The notes: generated by a model not told the origin, from the letters alone. DNA of 33,446 nt from Gammaproteobacteria bacterium (GCA_013151345.1 JAADIM010000113.1:1-33446); one strand, 5' to 3'; positions 18,764 through 27,764 are shown, counted from the stretch's first letter. A program made the numbers and translations.

Positions 18764-20017
18764 ATGAAGCCGGATAAAAAAATGGAAATATCTATTATCG
18801 GAAGTCTAGAAGAAGTGTCTGCTGATGAGTGGAACCGGCTTGCCGGAGTTGATTATCCATTTACTCGCCATGAATTTCTCGTCGCACTGGAACGCCATAA
18901 CTGCGTCGGTGAAAAATATGGCTGGTACCCACAACATATACTTGTACGTGACGCATCGCGAAAAAACACTGTCAATAAAAAATGCAATGGCCAAGGACAG
19001 CTGGTGGGTGCGGTACCAATGTATTTGAAAGACAACTCTTACGGCGAATTTGTTTTTGATTGGGCGTGGGCGGAAGCATACTCACGTTCGGGACTAAATT
19101 ATTATCCAAAACTGGTAGTCGCTATTCCTTATACGCCTGCGACAGGACCACGTTTACTAGTCGAGAACTTGCCTGAGAACGATCGGTCTGATAATTCTCT
19201 GCACGAAAACTCTCTACATAAAAATTCCTTACTGAAAAAGAAGGAAATCGAAAACCTGTTAATACGTGCTGCGATCCAACATGCTCAAAGCACTGGCGTA
19301 TCGTCTTTGCATTGGTTATTCCCAGATGACAAAACAACACGTGATCTTGAATCACAGGGGCTGATGCGTAGAATTGATTGTCAGTTTCAGTGGACGAATA
19401 ATGCTTATAAAAGTTTTGACGACTTTCTCTCGACGTTTAGTTCACAAAAACGCAAAAAAATAAAACGGGAACGGCGCCGGGTAAGCGAAACAGATGTCGA
19501 AATTGAAGTATTAAAAGGCATAGACATAAGTGACGAACAATGGGAAATTTTTCATTACTTTTACCAGATACCCTTTTATTTAAAAAGTGGCACACCAACA
19601 CTCTCCCTCGGGTTCTTCATGGAAATTGGTAAAACAATGCCGGAGAATATCGTGCTTATGCTGGCTAAACATCACGACCGTTACGTTGCAGCGGCGTTTA
19701 ATTTTTGTGGAAAAGACACACTTTATGGCCGCCACTGGGGAAGCGATAAACGTTTCCATAGCCTGCATTTCGAGTTGTGTTATTACCGCGGTATAGACTA
19801 TTGCATTAAAAACGGCTTGCAGCGATTTGAACCAGGTGCGCAAGGGGAACACAAAATAAGCCGGGGCTTCCTGCCTACGACTACCTATTCGGCCCATTGG
19901 CTTAGCCATCCACAATTTCGTTCAGCTATTAGTGACTTTCTAGGCCACGAAACGAATGCAATGGAAAACTATATCGAGACACTAGATGCTCATTCTCCTT
20001 ATAAGACCCAAACCTGA
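18764..20017 (+). CDS. FemAB/GNAT-like acyltransferase (PF04339-type)
   Basis: A 417-residue protein matching the family annotated as peptidoglycan biosynthesis/recognition or FemAB-like (formerly DUF482). Recognisable blocks are the start SADEWNRLAG..YPFTRHEFLVALE, WYPQHILVRD, VGAVPMYLKDNSYGEFVFDWAWAEAY, YYPKLVVAIPYTPATGPRLL, FLSTFSSQKRKKIKRERRR, GRHWGSDKRFHSLHFELCYY and FEPGAQGEHKISRGF. Family members are thought to be amino-acid or acyl transferases; the substrate is unproven. ATG directly follows the TGA of the regulator gene, so the two are co-transcribed and coupled. A repeat-derived linker (about residues 143-158) sits in the middle. Confidence 0.85.
   Translation: MKPDKKMEISIIGSLEEVSADEWNRLAGVDYPFTRHEFLVALERHNCVGEKYGWYPQHILVRDASRKNTVNKKCNGQGQLVGAVPMYLKDNSYGEFVFDWAWAEAYSRSGLNYYPKLVVAIPYTPATGPRLLVENLPENDRSDNSLHENSLHKNSLLKKKEIENLLIRAAIQHAQSTGVSSLHWLFPDDKTTRDLESQGLMRRIDCQFQWTNNAYKSFDDFLSTFSSQKRKKIKRERRRVSETDVEIEVLKGIDISDEQWEIFHYFYQIPFYLKSGTPTLSLGFFMEIGKTMPENIVLMLAKHHDRYVAAAFNFCGKDTLYGRHWGSDKRFHSLHFELCYYRGIDYCIKNGLQRFEPGAQGEHKISRGFLPTTTYSAHWLSHPQFRSAISDFLGHETNAMENYIETLDAHSPYKTQT
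19193..19237. repeat. 15-bp tandem repeat in the FemAB-like gene
   Basis: Three imperfect 15-bp units: AATTCTCTGCACGAA, AACTCTCTACATAAA and AATTCCTTACTGAAA. They encode NSLHE, NSLHK and NSLLK and form a polar insertion between two conserved blocks. Confidence 0.75.
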
Positions 20018-20369
20018 TCAAAACTAGTCTTATAATCTAATTTTATGCGTATATGCGTATTATTCGTATATAGTCTTACTCGCATTTCTCACCAAGGTGA
20101 CGAATTTTTGCTAGGCCATTGAATTCAAAATATTTTTTTACATTCAGCAATACTGCCTGTATTGCGCTCCTTCAAAAAAACCCATTGTAAATGCTAATCT
20201 CAGCGCGATCATTTCGCCCCCCTGAGGGAAAATATTAGTCGATTTTAGTAATAATTGTGATTTTTAGCTTATTAATCATAGTTTGGTTTGCTAGAATCAA
20301 ATAACACGATAGTTTTACTCGGTATTTCCGGGTATTAAGCCCGTGTATTAGTAAGCGCGAGGCAATCAA
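20018..20369. other. Intergenic region upstream of aat
   Basis: This 352-bp AT-rich stretch holds no gene I can support. ATGCGTAT is repeated twice near 20044-20060. The last 150 bp probably contain the aat promoter, but no pair of -35 and -10 boxes stands out. GAGG lies seven bases before the aat start. No intrinsic terminator with a clean T-run is visible after the FemAB-like gene. Confidence 0.5.
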
Positions 20370-21158
20370 ATGAGTGGGTTAGGCACTGGTCCGTATTGGA
20401 TCGATCCTTATGACGAAACAGGGGGGTTCCCTGACGTGTCATTGGCAATGAAAGAACCAAATGGCTTATTAGCCGTTGGTGGGAATCTTTCTCCCAAGCG
20501 TCTTATTGATGCTTATCATAAAGGTATTTTCCCTTGGTATACTGACGGCCAACCGATCTTGTGGTGGTCTCCCAATCCAAGGTCCGTGTTATTCCCCGAT
20601 AAACTAAATATCTCGCGCAGCACCTTAAAAACAATCCGCAAAGGCCACTATGATATTACTTTAGACCGGGCTTTTAACCAGGTGATCGCTCAGTGTGCTG
20701 AACCTAGGGCTGACGGAAACGGCACCTGGTTAACGCATCAGATGATCGCCGCCTATTCAACTTTACATGAGTTGGGCTACGCACACTCAGCAGAGTGCTG
20801 GTTAGGTGGAGAATTGGTTGGAGGCTTATACGGCGTAGCGATTGGTCGCGTATTTTTTGGCGAATCGATGTATAGTCACCAATCTGATGCGTCTAAAATT
20901 GCATTTATCCACCTATCATGCCAGCTCAAGGAATGGGGATATTCTATTATTGACTGCCAGGTACACTCGGATTATTTAAAAAGCCTTGGCGCTATCAAAA
21001 TCCCTCGCAAGGATTATATTAATCTAATAAATCACTGGACCAAGGTGCCAGGACAGAGCAAGCAATGGCAACTGGATAAAAAACTAATTGACTCCCTGAT
21101 CAAACTACAACGACAGCGTAAAGTGATTAATAATCAAAAATCGTCAAATAAAAGTTAG
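20370..21158 (+). CDS. aat: Leucyl/phenylalanyl-tRNA-protein transferase
   Basis: A 262-residue enzyme that adds Leu or Phe from aminoacyl-tRNA to proteins with N-terminal Arg or Lys, creating degrons for ClpS and ClpAP. Family blocks are clear: FPDVSLAMKEPNGLLAVGGNLSP, LIDAYHKGIFPWY, ILWWSPNPRSVLFP, GTWLTHQMIAAYSTLHELGYAHSAE, GGELVGGLYGVAIGRVFFGESM and the C-terminal IDCQVHSDYLKSLGA. Slightly longer than E. coli Aat (234). It lies 25 bp before bpt, and clpA and clpS are within 5 kb. Confidence 0.97.
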   Translation: MSGLGTGPYWIDPYDETGGFPDVSLAMKEPNGLLAVGGNLSPKRLIDAYHKGIFPWYTDGQPILWWSPNPRSVLFPDKLNISRSTLKTIRKGHYDITLDRAFNQVIAQCAEPRADGNGTWLTHQMIAAYSTLHELGYAHSAECWLGGELVGGLYGVAIGRVFFGESMYSHQSDASKIAFIHLSCQLKEWGYSIIDCQVHSDYLKSLGAIKIPRKDYINLINHWTKVPGQSKQWQLDKKLIDSLIKLQRQRKVINNQKSSNKS

Positions 21159-21183
21159 AGAAGAACGTCTTGTTTGCTAGATC

Positions 21184-21927
21184 GTGTCTATTAATTTAAA
21201 TTCCAGGAAATTACTTTTTTTTCTCTCGCCTGAGAGTAAATGTAACTATCTTTCCGATAGAATCGCTTCGACACTTTTTGCGGATCCAGAAGCACCAATG
21301 AACGCAGAAACCTATAGCGCGTTAGCGCTGCATGGCTTCAGGCGCAGTGGCGAACACGTCTATCGACCACAATGCGAACAGTGCAATGAGTGTGTGCCGA
21401 TCAGAATTGCTGTAAATAAATTTCATTTTAATCGTAGTCAAAAACGCACGTGGTCTAAGAATCAGGATATAGAGGTTACTCGTGTTGCGGATAATCTCAT
21501 TAGTGACGCCAATGATAAAATCAATGAAGAACATTTTGAGCTTTATCGACGTTATATCGCCAGGCGACATAGCAGCGGCGAAATGGACTTTAATGACCCG
21601 CAGCAATATATATCATTTCTAAAGAGTACCTGGGTAGATACAGCATTCTATGAATTCCGAATTCAGCAAAAACTCATTGCGGTTGCGGTTATTGATGTGC
21701 TTCAAATGGGTCTTTCGGCCGTATATACTTTTTTTGACCCGCAAATGGACCGACGAAGTCTTGGTAGTTACGCCATTTTATGGGAGATAGAAGAAACAAA
21801 ACGTCGGGGATTACCCTGGCTGTTTTTGGGGTATTGGATAAAAGACTGTAAGAAAATGAATTATAAGACCCAATACCGGCCTGTGGAGGTTTTCCGACAC
21901 GGTAGCTGGGAACCTTTTGATAACTAA
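21184..21927 (+). CDS. bpt: Aspartate/glutamate leucyltransferase (Bpt)
   Basis: A 247-residue member of the ATE1-like family. In bacteria, Bpt adds leucine from Leu-tRNA to N-terminal Asp or Glu. Diagnostic blocks: CNYLSDRIASTLFADPEAPM at about 19-38, GFRRSGEHVYRPQCEQCNECVPIRI with the CxxC pair, RSQKRTWSKNQDI, LYRRYIARRHSSGEM, AVYTFFDPQMDRRSLGSYAILWEIE and LFLGYWIKDCKKMNYK. The start is GTG. Adjacent to aat and in the usual aat-bpt-infA order, it completes the set of N-degron modifying enzymes. Confidence 0.96.
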   Translation: MSINLNSRKLLFFLSPESKCNYLSDRIASTLFADPEAPMNAETYSALALHGFRRSGEHVYRPQCEQCNECVPIRIAVNKFHFNRSQKRTWSKNQDIEVTRVADNLISDANDKINEEHFELYRRYIARRHSSGEMDFNDPQQYISFLKSTWVDTAFYEFRIQQKLIAVAVIDVLQMGLSAVYTFFDPQMDRRSLGSYAILWEIEETKRRGLPWLFLGYWIKDCKKMNYKTQYRPVEVFRHGSWEPFDN

Positions 21928-22115
21928 CCACTTTTTCACCATCAGCACAACAATTTCATAAATAACAATTAGTTACACACCCTAGTATTTCTTTTTTTTG
22001 CCATTAAGTAGCCCTACCTGCCCGCCGATAAGCTAAGTAAGAAAATCAGAACTGAATTAAAAACCATACCGCCGTGAGAACGAGGGGTTCAATTTGTAAA
22101 GGTAAAGGTGTGTAT

Positions 22116-22352
22116 ATGTTAGATGTAATCTATAGTTTGGCGAATGAATTTGAACATGAATTTGGTTTTAGTCCTAATATTATGTACATGAATTACACAC
22201 ATTATGAATGTATGAAGCAACAACTATCCGATCCCAGTGATCTTGAGTCCATGGTACAATTGCTTGGCATGGAAATAATCTTGCACCAGGACGTGGTTCG
22301 ACCCCAGGTTTCATGGGCTGATAGCCCTTGGAAACATGCTATTTCCTCATAA
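22116..22352 (+). CDS. Small conserved-looking protein of unknown function
   Basis: A protein of about 78 residues from ATG 22116, which is preceded by AAAGGTG; an upstream in-frame GTG at 22074 has no ribosome-binding site. The sequence begins MLDVIYSLANEFEHEFGF and contains NIMYMNYTHYECMKQQL and MVQLLGMEIILHQDVVRP. It appears a single compact acidic alpha/beta domain without signal peptide or membrane segment. It lies between bpt and infA and is followed by a palindromic terminator-like hairpin, supporting that it is a real gene. I do not recognise the family. Confidence 0.65.
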   Translation: MLDVIYSLANEFEHEFGFSPNIMYMNYTHYECMKQQLSDPSDLESMVQLLGMEIILHQDVVRPQVSWADSPWKHAISS

Positions 22353-22386
22353 CCCAGCGCTTTGCTTACGCAAGAACGACGCCTTA

Positions 22387-22413
22387 ATACCCTATATATA
22401 TAGGGTATATTTT
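22387..22413 (+). terminator. AT-rich terminator-like palindrome
   Basis: A perfect 22-bp palindrome with arms beginning ATACCC and ending GGGTAT, centred on a TA run, is followed by ATTTTTG. It lies 35 bp after the small gene and about 160 bp before infA. The centre is AT-only, so the usable stem is short; it may also be a palindromic protein site. Confidence 0.6.
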
Positions 22414-22570
22414 TGTATGTTTATCGCTCAACATTAATCTGGACTCTGAAATATATTTTTGTAAAACATTCTCTTTTCAGGCACTATTTGCGACCTATTG
22501 TGATCCAAGCTCTAGCGACTAACGCATCTACTAACACCATCAACTAAATAAAAGGTTTTGCTGTATCTAA

Positions 22571-22789
22571 ATGGCTAAAGAAGAAAATATTGAAATGGAA
22601 GGCACAGTGGTCGAGACCCTTCCCAACACCATGTTCCGAGTTGAACTGGAAAACGGCCATATCGTCACGGCTCATATTTCCGGGAAAATGCGCAAAAACT
22701 ACATTCGTATTTTGACGGGTGATACGGTGGTAGTGCAACTCACACCTTATGATTTGTCTAAAGGCCGAATTACTTATAGGAGCAGATAA
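22571..22789 (+). CDS. infA: Translation initiation factor IF-1
   Basis: A 72-residue S1/OB-fold protein that binds the ribosomal A site during initiation. Near-identical to the E. coli protein over its length: the start [47 protein letters not shown] and the end [12 protein letters not shown]. It stands in the aat-bpt-infA-clpA neighbourhood and is convergent with clpA across a palindromic repeat. Confidence 0.99.
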   Translation: MAKEENIEMEGTVVETLPNTMFRVELENGHIVTAHISGKMRKNYIRILTGDTVVVQLTPYDLSKGRITYRSR

Positions 22790-22796
22790 GCTTCAG

Positions 22797-22902
22797 TTGT
22801 AGGTTAGACTGGGCACGACATCCCACTTGCGAATGCAAGGCTTAACCTTAACCGCGCGCGGCATCGCTGTTGGACTTCGTGGCCCTCACAGTCCACCTAC
22901 AA
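22797..22902. repeat. Palindromic dispersed-type repeat between infA and clpA
   Basis: A 106-bp element with terminal inverted repeats TTGTAGGT and ACCTACAA, extended inward by GACTG and CAGTC. Internal arms include GGTTA with TAACC, CTTGC with GCAAG, and TGGAC with GTCCA, so it can fold into a branched structure. It resembles the GTAGGTTGG..CCAACCTAC class of palindromic repeats I recall from many proteobacteria. It lies in a convergent intergenic gap where it disrupts nothing and may act as a terminator. No target-site duplication is evident. Confidence 0.7.
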
Positions 22903-22935
22903 AATGCTTGCTCTGTCTTTATCCCAGCCTCTAAG

Positions 22936-25209
22936 CTAAGGAGACGTCACTACTGAAGATTTTATGTCAAGAGTAAGCTCGCCGTCTTTTTCATCAACAA
23001 CGACATGACCACCTTCTGTAAGCTCGCCGAACAGTATTTCCTCAGCAAGGTTTTTCTTGATATTTTCCTGGATAACACGGCTCATTGGTCGTGCACCCAT
23101 CACTGGATCAAACCCATTTTCTGCCAACCATTGTTTGGCGTTAGGCTCAACCTGAATAGTGACATTTTTGTCTTCGAGCTGAGTTTCCAGTTCAATAATA
23201 AATTTATCAACGACATATTGAATAGTTTCAGGTGTAAGTGCTTTGAATTGGATCATCGCGTCAAGACGGTTTCTAAATTCAGGTGTAAACGTCTTCTTGA
23301 TCACTTCAGAGCTGTCTTTAGAATGATCCTGATGCGTAAAACCAATCGAGGGGCGACTGATCTGATCTGCACCCGCGTTGGTTGTCATCACCAGAATTAC
23401 ATTTCGAAAATCTGCTTTGCGACCATTGTTGTCAGTTAATGTGCCGTGGTCCATTACTTGTAGCAGCAAATTAAACACATCCGGGTGTGCTTTTTCAATT
23501 TCATCTAAAAGTACAACCGCATGAGGGTTTTTTGTCACCGCTTCAGTCAGCAATCCGCCCTGGTCAAATCCAACATAGCCTGGAGGGGCGCCTATCAAAC
23601 GCGATACCGTATGGCGTTCCATATATTCAGACATATCAAACCGAATTAATTCGATCGATAATATTTTCGCTAACTGACGCGTTACTTCTGTTTTACCAAC
23701 ACCGGTTGGTCCGGAAAACAGGAAAGAACCAATTGGTCTATCCAAGTTACCCAGTCCGGAACGCGACATTTTCATTGCCGAAGTCAATGTTGCAATTGCT
23801 TCGTCCTGGCCAAAAATCAGCAGTTTTAAATCTCTATCTAATGTACGTAACGAATCTTTATCTGATTTCGATATGGTTTTGGCAGGTACTCGTGCAATTT
23901 TTGCAACGATACTTTCAATCTCTCGTACGCCAATGGTTTTTTTACGTTTTGACGCTGGCTGCAATCGTTGATTTGCGCCCGCCTCATCGATCACATCAAT
24001 TGCCTTGTCGGGCAAATAACGGTCGTTGATGTAACGATCAGCAAGTTCTACCGCCGTTCGCAATGCCGGATGTGTATATTTTACGTTGTGGTGTTCCTCA
24101 AAATTAGGTCTCAATCCTTCAAGAATCTGTACCGCTTCTTCAACCGTGGGCTCTGATACATCAATTTTCTGGAAGCGACGCGCCAAAGCGCGATCCTTTT
24201 CAAAAATACCTCGGTACTCCTGATACGTGGTCGAGCCTATGCATTTCAATTCACCTGATGCCAACACCGGTTTAATCAAATTCGATGCATCCATGGCACC
24301 ACCGGATGCGGCACCTGCACCAATAATGGTATGAATTTCATCGATAAACAAAATACTACCTTCTTCTTTTTCAAGTTGCGCTAATACTGCTTTTAAACGT
24401 TTTTCAAAATCACCGCGATACTTGGTGCCAGCTAATAACGCCCCTAAATCAAGAGAGTAAATAACGCTGCCTTCCAATACTTCCGGTACTTCACCATCGA
24501 CAATTTTCTTTGCCAGGCCTTCTGCCAATGCTGTTTTACCTACACCAGCTTCACCCACATAAAGAGGATTGTTCTTGCGCCGGCGACACAATACTTGAAT
24601 AGTGCGTTCGACTTCATTCTTACGACCAATTAATGGATCAATTTTGCCTTGCTTAGCAAGTTCATTCAGATTTGATGCATAGTTTTCCAATGGACTGGAC
24701 GCAGGCGCATCCTGCACCGCGTCTTCGTCGGTTGATGTTGTACTAGCTAGTGAGTCTGGACTGCCTTCTTCTCCGTGGACTTTAGAAATTCCGTGGGAAA
24801 TATAATTCACGACATCAAGACGACTGGTATTTTGTTTGTTAAGGAAATATACCGCCTGCGATTCCTGTTCATTAAATATTGCGACTAGCACGTTTGCACC
24901 GGTCACTTCTTTTTTACCCGAGGACTGTACCTGAAAAACCGCACGCTGTAACACGCGTTGAAAACCCAGTGTCGGCTGAATTTCTCTGTTGCTATTTTCG
25001 GATAACAACGGCGTGGTTTCATCAACGAAACCGCTTAACTCTTTTTTTAGTTTTTTTAAATCTGCGCCACAGGCATGGAATACATTTATCGCCGCTTGAT
25101 TATCCAATAATGCCAACAATAAATGTTCAACCGTCATAAATTCATGCCGTTTTTCCCTCGCAGTCTTAAAAGCTGTATTGAGAGTCGCTTCTAATTCTTT
25201 ACTTAACAT
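22936..25209 (-). CDS. clpA: ATP-dependent Clp protease ATPase subunit ClpA
   Basis: A 757-residue double-AAA+ unfoldase that feeds substrates to ClpP. The Clp N-domain starts LSKELEATLNTAF..RHEFMTVEHLLLALL. Walker A1 GEAGVGKT is at 219-226 with Walker B LFIDEIH; Walker A2 GPTGVGKT is at 500-507 with VVLLDEIEKAHPDVF. An IGF element (SIGFTHQD) after TTNAGADQ corresponds to the IGL-type ClpP-binding loop. ATG at 25209 is preferred: AAGAGGAG lies eight bases before it and the N-terminus aligns with E. coli ClpA (758 residues); the frame stays open to 25251. It follows clpS by 20 bp. Confidence 0.98.
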   Translation of the reverse strand: MLSKELEATLNTAFKTAREKRHEFMTVEHLLLALLDNQAAINVFHACGADLKKLKKELSGFVDETTPLLSENSNREIQPTLGFQRVLQRAVFQVQSSGKKEVTGANVLVAIFNEQESQAVYFLNKQNTSRLDVVNYISHGISKVHGEEGSPDSLASTTSTDEDAVQDAPASSPLENYASNLNELAKQGKIDPLIGRKNEVERTIQVLCRRRKNNPLYVGEAGVGKTALAEGLAKKIVDGEVPEVLEGSVIYSLDLGALLAGTKYRGDFEKRLKAVLAQLEKEEGSILFIDEIHTIIGAGAASGGAMDASNLIKPVLASGELKCIGSTTYQEYRGIFEKDRALARRFQKIDVSEPTVEEAVQILEGLRPNFEEHHNVKYTHPALRTAVELADRYINDRYLPDKAIDVIDEAGANQRLQPASKRKKTIGVREIESIVAKIARVPAKTISKSDKDSLRTLDRDLKLLIFGQDEAIATLTSAMKMSRSGLGNLDRPIGSFLFSGPTGVGKTEVTRQLAKILSIELIRFDMSEYMERHTVSRLIGAPPGYVGFDQGGLLTEAVTKNPHAVVLLDEIEKAHPDVFNLLLQVMDHGTLTDNNGRKADFRNVILVMTTNAGADQISRPSIGFTHQDHSKDSSEVIKKTFTPEFRNRLDAMIQFKALTPETIQYVVDKFIIELETQLEDKNVTIQVEPNAKQWLAENGFDPVMGARPMSRVIQENIKKNLAEEILFGELTEGGHVVVDEKDGELTLDIKSSVVTSP

Positions 25210-25229
25210 CAGATATACTCCTCTTGAGA

Positions 25230-25550
25230 TTAAGCTGATTCCATCGAGCACAACAGAGGATGCATATTCTCTCGAGAATAGTCATTCACCTGGGACACTT
25301 TCGTTTCAGCAATCTCTTTTGTGAAAATACCGCATAGCCCATTGCCTTGCATATGAACATGTAACATTATCTGAGTCGCTTTTTCTCTATTCATGGAAAA
25401 AAACTGCTCTAAAATATGCACCACAAATTCCATGGGCGTGTAGTCGTCATTCATTAAAATAACTTTATATAGAGAAGGCCGTTTGATCGCTGGTTTTGCT
25501 TCCTGCACAACCAAACCTTCATCGTTATCTGGTAATTTTGGCTTCTTCAT
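25230..25550 (-). CDS. clpS: ClpAP adaptor ClpS
   Basis: A 106-residue N-recognin that delivers proteins with N-terminal Leu, Phe, Tyr or Trp to ClpAP. A variable N-terminal tail (1-26) precedes the core [20 protein letters not shown] with the Asp residues that bind the alpha-amino group, the [17 protein letters not shown] helix and [19 protein letters not shown]. The [10 protein letters not shown] loop and VHMQG match the binding pocket. It is immediately upstream of clpA, as in most gammaproteobacteria. Confidence 0.98.
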   Translation of the reverse strand: MKKPKLPDNDEGLVVQEAKPAIKRPSLYKVILMNDDYTPMEFVVHILEQFFSMNREKATQIMLHVHMQGNGLCGIFTKEIAETKVSQVNDYSRENMHPLLCSMESA

Positions 25551-26110
25551 AGTTTCTATTTTAGCTGATCAACACAGTTTTTTCTGCGAAATTATTATTA
25601 TTATGCACTTTCATTACCTTAGGTTTTGTGATTTAAAAACACATCTTTACTAAGGATAATCTCTATAACCACATGTTTTATATTAATTTTACATTAAGAA
25701 TTAGTCTAATTTCAACCGCCTTTCAAAAGCAGTGCTTATAGGGCAAACAAAATAATTAACTAAAATACGAACCACATTTATTATCTATCGTTCTTAAGTG
25801 CAGTTTCAGAAAGCAACACAATTTGTTATAAAAAAAGTCAGAACTTACTACACAAATTAAAAAATTGTGCTATCTATACTCTTGATCTATTTCATTAGAT
25901 ATATATTCCATTAGATATATATTTCATTAATAGTATCGAACAAAACCATACGAAACTATAGTTTGTCTATGGAACCTCTGATGTGTCTTGGGTGATCGTT
26001 CAGAGCTTCCTTATGTTTAGTTCCTATTTTTAAGTGAAAGGTTCATGCACCAAGGTTTGTAGGCGGTTAGCCAGAGCAAAGGGGCCTAAAAGTATTTAAC
26101 TTTTTATTAC
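25551..26110. promoter_or_regulatory. Divergent clpS/cspD control region
   Basis: This 560-bp AT-rich region between divergent clpS and cspD holds no gene I can support. Two 16-bp units TTYCATTAGATATATA start at 25890 and 25906, with a partial third at 25922. An imperfect 11-bp hairpin is formed by GGAACCTCTGA (25971-25981) and TCAGAGCTTCC (26000-26010), one mismatch, followed later by TATTTTT; it could be a leader structure or attenuator for cspD. The long gap before a cold-shock gene suggests a long 5' untranslated region, a common thermosensor arrangement, but this is inference. Confidence 0.5.
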
Positions 26111-26128
26111 ATGGAGGCCATGCTAGAA

Positions 26129-26362
26129 ATGCCAACTGGAGTTGTTAAATGGTTCAATAATGCAAAAGGCTACGGATTTATCTCTTTAAATGAAGAAGGT
26201 AAAGAGGACGTAGACGTATTTGCACATTTTTCTGCAATTGAAATGGAGGGGTTTAGAACGTTAAAACGTGGGGAACCGGTCGAATTTGATATAGATGAAG
26301 GCCCAAAAGGCTTACATGCTGCCAATATTAAAGCATTCGCCGGTAATAAAACTCAGAATTAG
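26129..26362 (+). CDS. cspD: Cold-shock-like protein CspD
   Basis: A protein of about 77 residues with an OB-fold cold-shock domain. RNP1 is KGYGFISL and RNP2 VFAHFSAI; the segment [10 protein letters not shown] and the position beside clpS favour the CspD branch, whose E. coli member inhibits DNA replication in stationary phase. ATG at 26129 is chosen because [17 protein letters not shown] aligns with family N-termini and GGAGG lies 11 bases upstream. In-frame ATGs at 26111 and 26120 would place GGAGG inside the coding region or too close. Divergent from clpS, as in Pseudomonas and E. coli. Confidence 0.93.
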   Translation: MPTGVVKWFNNAKGYGFISLNEEGKEDVDVFAHFSAIEMEGFRTLKRGEPVEFDIDEGPKGLHAANIKAFAGNKTQN

Positions 26363-26371
26363 TTTTTTTAC

Positions 26372-26456
26372 ACAAAGTTTTTACAAGGAGGTTGTTCTCA
26401 AAACTTTGTAATATCAAAATGACCCTGCTAGCGGCACAAGTATTAGCCTGCAGGGT
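26372..26456. terminator. Two hairpins between convergent cspD and icd
   Basis: First hairpin: ACAAAGTTTT (26372-26381) with AAAACTTTGT (26400-26409), a perfect 10-bp stem. Its loop contains a smaller hairpin ACAA-GGAGG-TTGT (26383-26395). Second hairpin: ACCCTGC (26422-26428) with GCAGGGT (26450-26456) plus inner GGC/GCC. They lie after the T-run that follows cspD and before the end of icd, so they plausibly block read-through between the two. Neither has a long T-run directly after it. Confidence 0.6.
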
Positions 26457-26507
26457 AGTTTATGTAAATAGCACAATTGTTTCCTGCCAATTACCCCTTA
26501 CTTTCTA

Positions 26508-27764
26508 TTACATCTTGCTAATTATAGACGTGCCGAAACCTGAACACGTCACTAATGTAGCGCCCTCCATCAACCTTTCCAGATCATAAGTGACGGATTT
26601 GGACAAAATGGCACCAGAGAGCCCATTTACGATCAAATCAGCGGCTTCTACCCAGCCCAGATGACGCAACATCATCTCAGCCGATAGTATCAGTGACCCT
26701 GGATTAACCTGATTTTTGCCAGCGTATTTAGGCGCTGTACCATGTGTCGCTTCGAACAACGCTATACGGTCTGATAAATTGGCCCCTGGCGCAATGCCAA
26801 TTCCACCGACTTGTGCCGCCAGTGCATCTGATATGTAATCACCATTAAGATTGAGCGTTGCAATAACGCTGTATTCTTCAGGTCTTAACAATATCTGTTG
26901 CAAAAAAGCATCTGCAATGACGTCTTTGATTATAATTGGCGCACCTGTCTTAGGGTTTTTAATAGTGCACCAAGGGCCACCTTCAATTTCCACACCAGCA
27001 AATTCATTCTTTGCTAATTCATAACCCCAATTTTTGAATGCCCCTTCTGTAAACTTCATGATATTGCCTTTGTGTACCAAGGTGACACTATCTCGTTGAT
27101 TGTCTATCGCGTATTGAATGGCTTTCCTCACCAATCGAACGGTGCCTTCCTTTGAAACTGGTTTTATACCAATGCCGGACGTGTCCGGAAATCGAATTTT
27201 TTTGACATTCATTTCATCAGTTAAAAACTTAATCACTTTTTGGACTTCCATTGTCCCCTGCTCCCATTCTATGCCTGCGTATATGTCTTCCGAATTTTCA
27301 CGAAAAATAACCATTTCAGTCTTTTCCGGTTCTTTTAAAGGACTAGGTGTTCCGCTGTAATAACGCACCGGCCGCACACATACATAAAGATCAAGATCTT
27401 GCCTTAACGCAACATTTAAAGATCGAATACCACCGCCTACAGGGGTTGTCAATGGCCCTTTGATTGCGATTGAATAGTCCCGGATCGCTTGCAATGTTTC
27501 TTCGGGTAACCAAGTGTCATCGCCGTAAACAGACAATGCTTTCTCACCAGCAAATATTTCCATCCAGGCGATTTTACGTTTACCACCATAGGCTTTTTCT
27601 ACCGCTGCGTTAACAACATTTTGCATTACCGGCGTGATGTCAACACCGATACCATCCCCTTCGATAAATGGAATAACAGGACAGTCCGGTACGTTCAACG
27701 AAAAGTCCGCACTGACAGTTATTTTCTCACCCGTCGCCGGGATGTTTATTTTTGTGTACGCCAT
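26508..27764 (-). CDS. icd: NADP-dependent isocitrate dehydrogenase
   Basis: A 418-residue TCA-cycle enzyme oxidising isocitrate to 2-oxoglutarate. It matches the E. coli Icd type: [15 protein letters not shown] near the N-terminus, the phosphorylation loop [18 protein letters not shown] with the regulatory serine at about 115, [12 protein letters not shown], and the NADP-binding part [33 protein letters not shown]. Length equals E. coli Icd (416). The intact serine loop means control by AceK is possible. It lies downstream of gspN on the same strand with a 90-bp gap, and is convergent with cspD. Confidence 0.98.
   Translation of the reverse strand: MAYTKINIPATGEKITVSADFSLNVPDCPVIPFIEGDGIGVDITPVMQNVVNAAVEKAYGGKRKIAWMEIFAGEKALSVYGDDTWLPEETLQAIRDYSIAIKGPLTTPVGGGIRSLNVALRQDLDLYVCVRPVRYYSGTPSPLKEPEKTEMVIFRENSEDIYAGIEWEQGTMEVQKVIKFLTDEMNVKKIRFPDTSGIGIKPVSKEGTVRLVRKAIQYAIDNQRDSVTLVHKGNIMKFTEGAFKNWGYELAKNEFAGVEIEGGPWCTIKNPKTGAPIIIKDVIADAFLQQILLRPEEYSVIATLNLNGDYISDALAAQVGGIGIAPGANLSDRIALFEATHGTAPKYAGKNQVNPGSLILSAEMMLRHLGWVEAADLIVNGLSGAILSKSVTYDLERLMEGATLVTCSGFGTSIISKM

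Noticed and set aside
22290-22304. GGTTCGACCCC resembling a tRNA T-arm
   Set aside because: No acceptor or anticodon arms around it and it falls in the small coding gene at 22116-22352.
23005-24029. Long plus-strand frames inside clpA
   Set aside because: They are antisense to strongly conserved AAA+ coding sequence and show no protein-like motifs.
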